Source: Cordylochernes scorpioides (taxonomy: Eukaryota > Arthropoda > Arachnida > Pseudoscorpiones > Chernetidae). Taken from it: a stretch of DNA of 64,000 nucleotides. The notes under the pieces were generated by a model that did not search any database, had not been told where the DNA came from, and saw only the letters and a list, made by a program, of their open reading frames with translations. The translations under genes and the position numbers were made by a program. The stretch covers positions 44,418,665 to 44,482,664 of the forward strand of contig CP092874.1 in assembly GCA_030710605.1 (NCBI GenBank), in the 5' to 3' direction. Of this stretch, positions 10,165 through 19,816 are shown piece by piece (the first letter of the stretch is position 1; each line of letters opens with the position of its first letter).

Positions 10165-10192
10165 CACAGTCTATCCATAAATTCTGTTACAA
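10165..10192 (+). repeat. Mariner left terminal inverted repeat
   Basis: About 28 bp beginning CACAGTCTATCC after the target TA. It pairs with the right end at about 11449-11477 with a few mismatches. Confidence 0.75.
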
Positions 10193-10543
10193 ACAATTTT
10201 ATAAATTAAATGATTAAGAACAAAAAATAATGGATTATAAATACATATTTTATTAGCCAATAGGACATAGATTTTAAATATATACAATCATTCAAAATGT
10301 CCTCCCTTATTTTTGACACAGGATCTCAAACGTCCGGGCCACTGATCTATGGCGGCACGCAGCTTTTCTAAGGGTATTTCTTTCATTGCTCTCACAAATG
10401 CTGAACTCAATTGATCCAAATTATGATATCTTTTAGAGCACACCTTCTCCTCTATATATTCTCACAAACTGTAATCAAGAGGGTTTAAATCAGGGCTTCC
10501 AGAGGGCCATTCATTGGCCTTTATGAACTCCGAACATTCGTCT

Positions 10544-10798
10544 TCAACCATTGTTGAGTTGACTTAGCTTTGTGAGCAGGAGCTGAATCTTGTTGAAATA
10601 TCCAATGTTCTCCATTAAACATTTTTCTTTATTCAGAGGCTTTAATATTTGTTCCAAAGTATCTTCTTGATAGTTTTTAGCTGTAGTTTTTACCCCTTTG
10701 GCACAGAAGTGGAGATCTGTTACACCTTGGTAGCTAACTCCCCACCAAGCCATGACAGAAGAAGGATGGTGACTTTTTTCAAGTCTTCTGACTTTCAA
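10544..10798 (-). pseudogene. Mariner transposase fragment (central catalytic part)
   Basis: SHHPSSVMAWWGVSYQGVTDLHFCAKGVKT matches the mariner signature around HHP.SVM.WWG, followed by YQEDTLEQILKPLN. The HHP-WWG block lies between the first and second catalytic aspartates in Mos1-type transposases. The frame is lost soon after, before the last catalytic motif. Confidence 0.8.
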
Positions 10799-10806
10799 AG
10801 AAGCTT

Positions 10807-11154
10807 CTAGAGAGCTACAAGCATATATCCTATCATTCTGACGATTAATCTTTTTCTCGACAGTGAAAATTTTCTCGTCTGTGAAAAGGATTCTATCATG
10901 CCACCGACATCATGCCGCGCCAACAACATTTTTGATCTAACTCTTCTAATATCTCTAAGAGCAGGGGTTTTCAAATGACTTGTGCGTCGTTTGAAAGCTC
11001 TGAGTCCAAGGTCTTCGTTGATTATCCTGAAAGGGTTCTTGAAGCTAAATTCATCTGCTTTGCGAAGTTCTTTTGTTTGCGGCGTGGATTTCGACGAAAT
11101 CTTTCGCGAATGGCTTTTATAGCTGCTTGCGTTCATTGCACGCGCGGTCGACAA
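10807..11154 (-). pseudogene. Mariner transposase region, out-of-frame remnant
   Basis: This span covers the N-terminal half of the transposase. In one of the frames the DNA (10840-10900) still reads as a form of RILFTDEKIFTVE, the first catalytic block of mariner, but the longest open frame here (115 aa) is not the homologous one along its whole length. It is a decayed coding region. Confidence 0.55.
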
Positions 11155-11448
11155 AATCTTTCAAGGTCCTTAATAGTGCCAGCCTTTTTGAACCTTTCAA
11201 TGGTTCGATAAACAAATTGACGCGTAATATTCAAATTTTGTAAAAGTATAAAAATGGATGAAGGACTTTGGCCTACCTTGTGTAAGGCTATTACAGCTAT
11301 AGGTTTTCTTTAACACTCCAATCCATTATCGAAAAACAAATATATTCCGATTTTTTTCTAAACACGTGTGCACGAGATATTCAAATAACAACTACTGTAT
11401 TTTGAATACTTCACGCGCTCAAATTAATATTTTTATAACTGATTTGGT

Positions 11449-11477
11449 TTTGTAACAATATTTATGGCTAGACTAAG
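11449..11477 (-). repeat. Mariner right terminal inverted repeat
   Basis: Read inward on the minus strand it begins CTTAGTCTAGCC and matches the left end. It is followed by the duplicated TA at 11478-11479. Confidence 0.75.
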
Positions 11478-11485
11478 TATAGTCT

Positions 11486-11932
11486 TCATTGGTGGTACCC
11501 ACCGCGGGAAAGACTCCGCAACCGGTGGACTGCGAGAGTTCTCTCCCACAGAGTGGGCAGGTCTAGGTGTTGGCTGGCGTTGCCCACCTCAAGACCAAGA
11601 TGGTACTTGTAAATGGTAGCGTTCGCAACACTTGTTATTTTCACTGCCTCGGATTGGAGGCCGACGCCGAAGAGCCAGCCCTGCAGATCCAGGGACACTT
11701 CGCAGGAGGCGAACACCTCCCAGAGCAGTGGTCGCACGGCTCGGCAACTCCAATATCTGTGGGCCAGTGACCCGTCGCTGGACCCATAGGCGGCACATGT
11801 GGCACGCCTCGAGGCAGGATGGTCAGGATGTGGTAGGGCGTGGAGGGCCAGCCGTAGGGCGACATCTGCGTCGTGCCCCGAGAAGCAGTTTCGACGCAGG
11901 TCGGCCCAGGGGATGGAGCGGGGCACATCCAC
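11486..11932 (-). pseudogene. LINE ORF2 C-terminal CCHC domain
   Basis: Contains HPDHPASRRATCAAYGS and LAHRYWSCRAVRPLL, the family's C-x2-C-x8-H-x4-C tail. The second cysteine is tyrosine here (CAAY), so this copy has lost a zinc ligand that the copy at 3161-3646 keeps (CAACG). About 80 further residues follow before the stop. A frame change near 11935-12015 separates it from the rest of ORF2. Confidence 0.7.
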
Positions 11933-12932
11933 GGTGGGGGTCCACCGGCCAGCTCTGCAGTAGGATTCGCCTGGAGCAGTGCCGAGTCCAATGTCCGAAG
12001 CGCCCTCTGGCTGGTTAGGCGGGTGATGGGGGTCGCCGATCCCCGCAAGACGATGGTCTCCGCATCGTACTCCACATGATAGCTGAAGCTGGCGTTTTCC
12101 CGCAGGAGACGTTGGCAGAAGGCCTCCAGATGCTGCGCGTCCAGGAGCGAGCCCCCGTTGATTGCGCTAGTGCAGGGGCGCCATCGGAGAAGTCCCCGAC
12201 ATTCGCTTGTAGCCAGCGCTCGGGAGCCAGCAGGTCTGGAGGCCGCAGGAACCTGTTGTCGCCTCGAAGACGCAGGGACCTCAGGCGGGCGGGATGAAGA
12301 ATCCGGTGGTCAAGTTCTAGGACGCTGGACGCAGCCTCCCAGAGGCTCAGCAGTCTCCTCCTCCTAGGCGAGAGCCAGACGTCAGAAGCCGGCGGTGTCA
12401 ACAACGCCCGGCTAAGGACCAGACAAGAGTAGCCGTTGGCGGCGCCACGACGAGAGGCCTGGACCCCCTTCAGGCAGGACAGCCGAAGCTGGCCTTCGAT
12501 GTCAAGCAGGCCGACGCCACCATCGGAGACTGGACGAGCCAGGATGTGCCCGGGGAGCCACGAAACTCGGTTCGCACCACACACGAAGCGCGCCAACCGC
12601 GCCTGCAGCCGGCCGACGGTGGTTTCAGGTGGAAGGTAGCCGTGGAAGTGGTGCAGGATGGAACCCAAGACCAGGCTGTTGGCCGCGCGAGCACGACCCA
12701 CTAGCGACAGGCCTCGGGTGAATGGTGACCACCTCGAGATTGCTCGCTCCAGCATCCCCATCAGGTGTGAGGCCTGGGAGGCAACGGTGTTTCTGGTGGT
12801 AATGGTGCAGCCTAGGACAGTCAGCGACTCGGACGTCCAGGAGATTCCTAGAGAAGAATCCGTCCGGTGTTTCCAAGAACCGCACCAGAGCCCGCAGCTC
12901 TTCTTGAAGTTGACAGCGACCCCGGAGGACAT
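11486..12932 (-). mobile_element. 3' part of GC-rich LINE (RT thumb to CCHC tail)
   Basis: A minus-strand 3' fragment of the GC-rich LINE. It covers the end of RT, the post-RT domain and the C-terminal CCHC domain, in two frames. Its upstream border at about 12933 is an abrupt join to a 60-bp minisatellite. Its downstream border at about 11485 meets the right flank of the mariner. Confidence 0.8.
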
Positions 12933-12980
12933 GGTTGGCAGGTCCGGATGGTGTAGGTTGTATCTCTTCCACGAATTCAA
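12015..12980 (-). pseudogene. LINE ORF2 RT thumb/post-RT piece with minisatellite-coded start
   Basis: A 321-residue frame. From SSGVAVNFKKSCGLWCGS onward it matches the RT thumb and post-RT region of 5545-6588 (FTRGLSLVGRARAAN, PVSDGGVGLLDIE). The first roughly 17 residues, including the only ATG, are translated minisatellite (MNSWKRYNLHHPD). The ATG is therefore not the native start; the LINE is cut at about 12933. Confidence 0.75.
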
Positions 12981-13820
12981 TTCTCAAGAGATGGTTCGCA
13001 GGTCCGGATGGTCTAGGTGGTATTTCTTCCATGAATTCAAAACCCAATGGATGGGTCGCAGGTCCAGATGGTTTGGGTAATATCTCTTTAACGAATTCAA
13101 GTACCCAGGGATGGTTCGCAGGTCCGGATGGTGTAGGCGGTTTCTCTTCCACGAATTCAAGTCCCAAGGGATGGTTCGATGGTCCGGATAATCTAGATGG
13201 TATCTCTACCACGAATTCAAGTCCCTAGAGATGGTTGGCATGTCCGGATGGTCTGGTTTGTATCTCTTCCACGAATTCAAGTCCAAAGAGATCGTTCGCA
13301 GGTCCGGATGATGTAAGCGGTATCCCTTCCACGAATTCAAGTCTCCAGGGATAGCTCGCAGGTCCGAATGATCTAGGTGGTATCTCTTCAACGAATTTGA
13401 GGCCCAAAAGATGGTTCGCAGGTACGGATAGTCTAGGTGGTATCTCTTCCATGAATTCAAAACTCAATGGATGATTCGCAGGTCCAGATGGTTTAGGAAG
13501 TATCTCTTCTACGAATTCAAATATCCAGGGATGGTTCACAGTTCCGGATGGTCTTGGTGGTATCTCTTCCACGAATTCAAGTCCCAAGGGATGGTTGGCA
13601 GGTCCGGATCAACTAGTTTGTATCTCTTCCTCGAATTCAAGTCCAAAGAGATGGTTCGCAGGTCCGGATGATGTAAGCGGTATCTCTTCCACGAATTCAA
13701 GTCCCCAGGGATGGTTCGTAGGTCCGAATGTCTTAGGCGGCATTTTTCTACGATTTCAGGTCCCCAGGAATGGTTTGCAGGACCGGATGGTCTAGGCAGC
13801 ATCTTTTCCACGAAGTAAAT
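12933..13820. repeat. 60-bp minisatellite, about 15 units
   Basis: Tandem units of 60 bp. Each carries a form of AGGTCCGGATGGT, GGTATCTCTTCCACG and GAATTCAAGTCC. Units differ by point changes, and the last two (about 13740-13820) are the most worn. The period is a multiple of three and most units lack stops in several frames on both strands, so long meaningless frames arise (minus strand: a 20-residue period with EFVEEIPP and PSGPANH). Each unit tends to hold an EcoRI site. No link to a known satellite is recognised. Confidence 0.9.
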
Positions 13821-13995
13821 AATAATGTTTATTATTCCTTCGCAAAAGGCATGATCACTTACAGTATTCCGAACTCCATTCCATTAATATATGGAATGCT
13901 TTATGTGTGTCATCCTTGCCATGATACTCTTCTCTGTACCATTCAATTTTGTATGTACCGCCGAACAAGCGTGTACATTTCATTAATATATATAA
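13821..13995. other. Spacer, nothing recognised
   Basis: AT-rich DNA between the minisatellite and the first Helitron. No open frame or repeat. Confidence 0.4.
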
Positions 13996-14721
13996 CTAGC
14001 CTAATGACCCGGGCAACGCCCAGGTTTTACCCGATTAAATGTTTTTATTCAAATACTATTCGTTACAATTATAAATTGGCGCCGTGGATGTCACTCTTGT
14101 GAAACGTCCCGCTCCAAACTTTGTGTCAGAGAAGCGATATTTTTATAAAGATATGATCTGGCTTTGTGTCTTCTGCTCGAATGAATGTTTTTCTGTTAGA
14201 ATTTTGTTCTTGCACGCTAAAAATGAACTGGCTTCACCCGTGGTCTCAGCTTTTTGGAATTTTTCCCGATATAATTTTGTATCTGATAATCAAACATGAT
14301 ACAGCAATATTGTCATCATCATTTTCTGACTAAAAAAACAACTATTTTTGCCCAGAACCTGTCAATTTTATTTTTTATTGACTAAAAATCCGATAAATAT
14401 ATTTTCCAGATTTTTCTCTATTTCCTGTCAAAACACGTTTTACATGTACATTAGGTCAGCTGATATTACCTCCCATCTTCACCGCTAGAGGCGCTGCTTG
14501 CGAGCGAAAAGGCAAATTTGCAACGCAATTTGCAAACACTCGAAGAATATTCGGGATAGAGACCTGAAATTTTCACACTATAAGTTTTTCCAGATTCTAC
14601 TCTATATACTGTTAAAATTTCAGTGAGATTAGTTACGTATTGTGGACGTGTATAGCCGACATAGATACCCACATACATACATACATACATACATACATAC
14701 ACTGACTTTTATATATATAGA
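13996..14721 (-). mobile_element. Non-autonomous Helitron-like element, 726 bp
   Basis: Minus-strand element. The 5' end reads TCTATATATATAAAAGTCAG (from 14721). The 3' end has the GC-rich hairpin (CCTGGGCGTTGCCCGGG) followed by TCATTAGGCTAG at 13996, with T next to it. Such TC...hairpin...CTAG ends, without inverted repeats, define Helitrons. No Rep-helicase is encoded. Inside are a short (ACAT)n tract (about 14671-14700) and a block shared with the plus-strand copy at 15336-15985. Confidence 0.75.
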
Positions 14722-14943
14722 GGGATTAGAATTTTTAATTCATTAATAATTCAATAATTTTAAATCAATACTATAATTAGAAAATAGTGCCCAATGCGGA
14801 ATTTGATACCAGGTCGTAGCGGTCGAAAACCAACGGTTTAGATCACTCTTCCACCAACCCCCTAATAAAATTGACTTGTAAAACCTGAGAATGAGTTCTT
14901 CAATAAAAAGATAGATAGTAGGGCGTCTTTTTTATAGGTTAAC
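14722..14943. other. Spacer with weak tRNA-like remnant
   Basis: AT-rich. On the minus strand at about 14790-14870, GTGGAAGAGTGATCTAAAC and GGTATCAAATTCC faintly resemble Pol III A and B boxes. The fold is not convincing. Confidence 0.3.
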
Positions 14944-15335
14944 TAGCGAATGTACCCGGCTTCGCCCGGTTTTTACCCGAGTAAAAGTTTGCCTAAAGAA
15001 CATTTGTTAAAACGATTCTAGCAAACATCCAATCCCTACTGAATCTATACTTGTCAAGATAACTTTATGATTGATACTCTGCTCCACCTAGCTGTACCCG
15101 TTCACACGTTGCTTTATTAGAACAAAAAGGCAGCTTTGATACCTCACACAGTCCTCCCCACACAGGAATGCTATTTTTGGCGCCTGCCCCACTTCCTACA
15201 ACACATGGCCAACCCCCACTCATCTTCCCCCAATTTTACTCTAAAAATCTTGGCCTTGTCATCCATTTTACAATATGTACAAAACATAGATATACATAGT
15301 TGATGGTAGAATAAACATGCTTCTTCACTTGCAAA
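14944..15335 (-). mobile_element. Helitron 3'-end fragment
   Basis: CTAG at 14944 followed on the plus strand by a hairpin (ACCCGGCTTCGCCCGGTT) and TTTACCCGAGTAAAAG. This is the inverse of the 3' end at 58780-58917. The 5' border is not visible. Confidence 0.55.
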
Positions 15336-15985
15336 TCCCTATATATATATAAGTGTATGTGTATGTTTGTAGGTTATACATGTCCATAATACGTAACTAA
15401 TCTGACTGAAATATTAACAGTAAATATAGTAGATTCTGGAAAAACTTATAGTGAATATTTCAGGTCTCTTTCCCGAATATATTTCGAGTTATTTGCAAAT
15501 TTGCGTTGCAAATTTGCCCTTTCGCTCGCAAGCAGCGCCTCTAGCGGTGAAGATGGGAGGTAATATCAGCTGACCTAATGTACATGTAAAACGTGTTTTG
15601 ACAGGACATAGAAAAAACTGGAAGAGATATTTGTCGCATTTTTAGCCAAAAAAAAAAAGAAATTGACAGGTTCTGGGCAAAAATAGTTGGTTTTTAGTCA
15701 GAAAATGATGATGACAATATGGCCGCATCATGTTTGTTTATCAGATACAATATTATATCGGGAAAATTTTTAAAAAGCAGACCACGGGTGAAGCCAGTTC
15801 ATTTTTAGTATGCAGGAACAAAATTCTAACAGAAAAGCATTCATTCGAGCAGAAGACACAAAGCCAGATCATCTCTCTTCACAAGACTGACATCCACGGC
15901 GCCAATTTATAATTGTAACGAATAGTATTTGAATAAAAACATTTAATCGGGTAAAACCCGGACGTTGCCCGGGTCATTCGGCTAG
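15336..15985 (+). mobile_element. Non-autonomous Helitron-like element, 650 bp
   Basis: Starts A|TCCCTATATATATATAAG at 15336. It ends with the hairpin CCCGGACGTTGCCCGGG, TCATTCGG and CTAG at 15985, followed by T. It shares most of its body with the minus-strand copy at 13996-14721, so the pair forms a loose inverted repeat. The last roughly 90 bp (GACATCCACGGCGCCAATTT onward) recur at 35410-35505 and 36225-36338. It has no coding capacity. Confidence 0.8.
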
Positions 15986-15990
15986 TATAT

Positions 15991-16251
15991 TGTCGCGGAG
16001 ATAAATAAAGCAAGGGCAAGTTTGGGGATAATTAATTTATTATAAGGAGTATATGGAGTATAAGGAGTATAGGGAGAGAGAGAGTTTGTACGACTTACCC
16101 CCAGTTAAGGTTTATCCTGAATGAACGGCGTTAGCCACCATCCCGTTTTCCTTATTTACAGATCAGCCTCCCAGCAGCCCCCACACCGGTGGTCCCCCCC
16201 GGGGTCCAGGGATGATTGACAGTTGTCCCATCTGGATGGAGCTACTTGACA
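15991..16251 (-). repeat. Gypsy element LTR (3' LTR in element orientation)
   Basis: 261 bp. In element orientation it begins TGTCAAGTAGCTCC and ends CTCCGCGACA, preceded by the purine-rich AAAGAGGGTGTAA. It is nearly identical to 21072-21331. Confidence 0.9.
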
Positions 16252-16286
16252 TTACACCCTCTTTAGAAAAAGCAGCGACCCGCTGA

Positions 16287-19200
16287 TTAGCTTGTCTCAG
16301 CCCTTGTTCTGGAAGGAAATCTATCACGGCCTGTGTTCCCTAGCAGAATGGAATGTTGTTCTTCAGGGTCCAGGTAGGGCTTCATCCGAATGACATGAAC
16401 GATATCCTTGGATTTCCGTGATCGGGGAGACGGGTCCACGGGCTCTACTTCATACGTAACTTCTGAAAGCTTCTTGGTCACCTTGTAGGGACCGAAGTAT
16501 CTCTTCAGTAGCTTTTCTGAGAGCCCTACTTTTCGGATGGGAGTAAAAACCCACACAAGATCATCCTTCTGGTAATAGACTGGAGTATGTTTCTGGTCGT
16601 AAAGTCTACGGTCTTTCGCCTGTGATTGTAGAAGGCGTGATCGGGAGAGTTGACGCGCTTCCTCAGCTCTGGTCACAAGTTCCCCAACGTAGTCGTTAGA
16701 GATCTCATCTGGTAGGTAGGGTAGTACGGCATCGATGTAGGTCTCGGCCTCGCGGGCGTGGACAAGAAAGAACGGAGTGTAGCCGGTCGCCTCCTGTTTA
16801 GCAGTGTTGTAAGCAAAAGTCACGTAGGGTAAAACTTGGTCCCAGTCCTTCTGCTCGACACCTGTGTACATGGACAACATGTCTCCCAGAGTTTTGTTGA
16901 ACCTTTCAGTCAGGCCGTTGGTCTGGGGATGGTAGGCCGTTGTAAATCTGTGCACAATTCCGCACAGAGCATTGATCTCTTTTATTACTTGAGAAATGAA
17001 ATTTCTTCCGCGATCTGTTATCATTTCTCTAGGAGCTCCATGCTTCAAGATAACATCTTCAACCAGGAACTTAGCTGTTTCGATTGCTCCTCCGTCTGGG
17101 ATCGCTTTCGTTATGGCATACCTTGTCATATAATCGGTGCACACAATGATCCAACGGTTTCCATCTTTAGAAACTGGAAATCTTCCAAGGAGATCGACCC
17201 CGACCTTATAGAATGGCTTTTCTACGGGCGGTATGGATACAAGTTGTCCAGCCGGACGTCGAGGTAATTTCTTCCTTCGTTGACACTCCCGACAATGGCT
17301 TACATATTGGCGAACAGTTCTATAAAGGCCAGGCCAATGGAATCGTTTCTTGACTTTGTCATACGTTCGGGCGAAACCCAAATGCCCAGCTGTAGGAGCG
17401 TCATGTAAATCTGCCATAACTTCCGATCTTAAGTGCTTAGGGATCATCATAAGCCAGGGTCTTCCAGTTGTGCTATAGTTTTTCTTGTATAAGATGCCGT
17501 CGATAATGCTGAATTCCTTTCTGGTGTAGCCCGAGTTTAAATTATCGATTATTTTAGCTAAATCCGGGTCTTTAGTCTGCTCTATATCGACGTTGGTTAG
17601 TGACATCACAGCACTTGGTGGATCGTTCTCAAGCGGGCTCCTTGACAGACAATCGGCATCCTTATGTTTGCGTCCGCTCTTGTAGATAACGGTCACGTCA
17701 AATTCTTGCAACTTCAGCGCCCATCTTGCCAAACGGCCAGAAGGATCTTTCTGCCCTACCAACCAACATAGAGAATGATGGTCAGTGACAACCGTGAATG
17801 GTCGACCAAACAAATATGGGCGGAATTTGCTAATAGACCAGACTACAGCAAGGCATTCTTTTTCCGTTGTAGAATAGTTATTTTCAGCCTTTGTCAAGCT
17901 TCTAGATGCATAAGCTATAGGCCGCTCCTTTCCACCTTGTATTTGTAGAAGAACAGCTCCAATACCATGTCCGCTTGCATCCGTGTGTAGATGGGTATCA
18001 GCGGATTCATCAAAGTGTCCTAAGACAGGCTCTGAAATTAGAGCTGTTTTGAGGACTTCAAACGCTTTCTCTTGAGCTGCATCCCAATAAAATTGTTTTT
18101 CAGTCTTCAGTAGGTCATGCAAAGATCTAGCTTTGTCGGCAAAGTTCTCAATAAATCTTCGGTAATAGGAACATAATCCAAGAAAGCTCTTCAGTTCAGA
18201 GATATTCCTTGGCCTCGGAAATTTAGAGACGGCTTCAACTTTATCTGGATCTGGATGAATTCCATTGGCGTCAACAAGGTGTCCCAAAATCTTTATCCTC
18301 CTTGATCCAAAAAGACACTTTTTGTAGTTCAAGCTTAGTCCAGCTTTCTGGATGCAGCTTAATACAAGTTGTAGACGACGTAGATGTTCTTCAAAGGTAG
18401 GTGCGTAAACTACGATGTCGTCCAGGTAGAAAAGGCACATGTTCCATTTAAGACTGCCCAGAACACTATCTATCATCCTTTCAAACGTTGCTGGAGCATT
18501 GCAAAGACCGAAAGGCATTACTTGGAATTCATACACCCCATCTGGAGTGATGAAAGCAGTTTTCTCCCTGTCTTTTTCGTCCACTTCAATCTGCCAATAC
18601 CCGGACCGAAGATCCATCGTGGAGAAGTAACTAGAGCCGGCTAAACTGTCCAAGGCATCGTCAATGCGTGGCAGCGGGTAAACATCTTTTTTTGTTATCT
18701 TATTTAATCGACGGTAATCTACGCAGAATCTCCAGGTCCCGTCTTTCTTTCGAACTAGAATAACTGGAGATGACCAAGGACTTTCAGAGGGCTTCACGAT
18801 GTGATTTTCAATCATCTTGTTCACTTCATCTTGAATTAGTCGTCGTTCACTTGGTGCTACTCTATAGGGCCGCTGTTTGATAGGAGACTGGTCGCCTGTG
18901 TTTATCTTGTGCTTCACAGTACTGGTGGGCTTAATAGGAGTACTCCCAAAGTCAAATATGTCAATAAACTCGTCAAGGCATGAAACAAGCTGTAACCTTT
19001 GAATTTCAGACAGCCCTGGATCTAGAGTAAGGTTTATCTTCTGTGACCATTCACGTGACTTTAGCTGCGTTTCTTGTAACTTATCGCTGGATTCAATAAG
19101 ACTGCAGATATTCCCATTCTCATAACTTTCCATGGTGCACATATTCATTCCTGATGGAATCAGTTGCGGCCAAGACGCTCCATTCGCCACCCAAATGCTA

Positions 19201-19730
19201 CCTCGGCCGTGTCGAAATGTAACCAATGAGTTTGGTATAAGAACTTCCTTTCTTAATAATAAGTCCTTAGAAGTTGAGACTAAAACATCTCTAACACCGC
19301 ATACTTCCTCGTTTATCACACTGATCTTCTTTATTGATTTAGGCGGGATGACAAAGTCGTCGGAAGCAAACAATCTCTGGTTTTCCTCCTCTCGAGATTC
19401 CAGGACGGAGGTTTCCCAGAGATGGAGTTCATTTCTGCCACAATCAATGACGGCTTCGGTGGCCTTGAAGAAGTCCCATCCGAATATGATGTCATGGCTG
19501 CATTCCACCATAACAACGAATTCAAAGGATATCTTCAGACCATTAACTTCTATGTTCAGGACACATTTTCCTATGGTCTCTATTAAATTTTTATTTGCGG
19601 CTTTAAGAATGGGACCTGGTTCTTTGAAGAGAGGTGTCTTTAGTTCGCGTCGAAATTTGTCTGAAATAACAGAAAAGTCGGCTCCTGAATCCACCAATGC
19701 TTTAATTTTGCGTCCATTTATTTCGACCAT
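16287..19730 (-). CDS. pol: Gypsy pol polyprotein: protease, RT, RNase H, integrase, 1147 aa
   Basis: One continuous frame with all the enzyme parts in Ty3-type order. These are an aspartic protease with DSGAD near residue 14, an RT with YLDD, an RNase H with TDASGHGIGAVL, and an integrase with an HHCC zinc-binding part (HDAPTAGHLG...CREC) and a DDE core, ending in a GPY-type module (KRYFGPYKVTK). The integrase-last order marks it as Ty3/gypsy rather than Ty1/copia. The first ATG here is probably not the true start, because Pol of this family is usually made as a Gag-Pol fusion by frameshifting or read-through. Confidence 0.92.
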   Translation of the reverse strand: MVEINGRKIKALVDSGADFSVISDKFRRELKTPLFKEPGPILKAANKNLIETIGKCVLNIEVNGLKISFEFVVMVECSHDIIFGWDFFKATEAVIDCGRNELHLWETSVLESREEENQRLFASDDFVIPPKSIKKISVINEEVCGVRDVLVSTSKDLLLRKEVLIPNSLVTFRHGRGSIWVANGASWPQLIPSGMNMCTMESYENGNICSLIESSDKLQETQLKSREWSQKINLTLDPGLSEIQRLQLVSCLDEFIDIFDFGSTPIKPTSTVKHKINTGDQSPIKQRPYRVAPSERRLIQDEVNKMIENHIVKPSESPWSSPVILVRKKDGTWRFCVDYRRLNKITKKDVYPLPRIDDALDSLAGSSYFSTMDLRSGYWQIEVDEKDREKTAFITPDGVYEFQVMPFGLCNAPATFERMIDSVLGSLKWNMCLFYLDDIVVYAPTFEEHLRRLQLVLSCIQKAGLSLNYKKCLFGSRRIKILGHLVDANGIHPDPDKVEAVSKFPRPRNISELKSFLGLCSYYRRFIENFADKARSLHDLLKTEKQFYWDAAQEKAFEVLKTALISEPVLGHFDESADTHLHTDASGHGIGAVLLQIQGGKERPIAYASRSLTKAENNYSTTEKECLAVVWSISKFRPYLFGRPFTVVTDHHSLCWLVGQKDPSGRLARWALKLQEFDVTVIYKSGRKHKDADCLSRSPLENDPPSAVMSLTNVDIEQTKDPDLAKIIDNLNSGYTRKEFSIIDGILYKKNYSTTGRPWLMMIPKHLRSEVMADLHDAPTAGHLGFARTYDKVKKRFHWPGLYRTVRQYVSHCRECQRRKKLPRRPAGQLVSIPPVEKPFYKVGVDLLGRFPVSKDGNRWIIVCTDYMTRYAITKAIPDGGAIETAKFLVEDVILKHGAPREMITDRGRNFISQVIKEINALCGIVHRFTTAYHPQTNGLTERFNKTLGDMLSMYTGVEQKDWDQVLPYVTFAYNTAKQEATGYTPFFLVHAREAETYIDAVLPYLPDEISNDYVGELVTRAEEARQLSRSRLLQSQAKDRRLYDQKHTPVYYQKDDLVWVFTPIRKVGLSEKLLKRYFGPYKVTKKLSEVTYEVEPVDPSPRSRKSKDIVHVIRMKPYLDPEEQHSILLGNTGRDRFPSRTRAETS

Positions 19731-19816
19731 AACAAAATTTTCTTTTAATTTAGCGGCGATATACCCTGGAGGATTTTCCTCAATGGCGACCTCACCCCCG
19801 TTAGAAGCCGCTCCAC

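Larger units (their letters stand above)
10165..11477 (-). mobile_element. Broken mariner DNA transposon, about 1.3 kb
   Basis: A mariner-family element flanked by TA on both sides (10163-10164 and 11478-11479). The terminal inverted repeats are about 28 bp: AGTCTATCCATAAATTCTG on the left matches AGTCTAGCCATAAATATTG read inward from the right. The length is typical for mariner (about 1.3 kb). The transposase lies on the minus strand and is broken by several frame changes and stops, so the copy is dead but its ends remain readable. Confidence 0.85.

Noticed and set aside
12625-13671. Long frames on both strands with 20-residue repeats
   Set aside because: They follow from a 60-bp satellite whose period is a multiple of three. 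No start context or domain supports a gene.
14790-14870. tRNA-like sequence on the minus strand
   Set aside because: Weak A- and B-box-like stretches only; I could not form a convincing cloverleaf.
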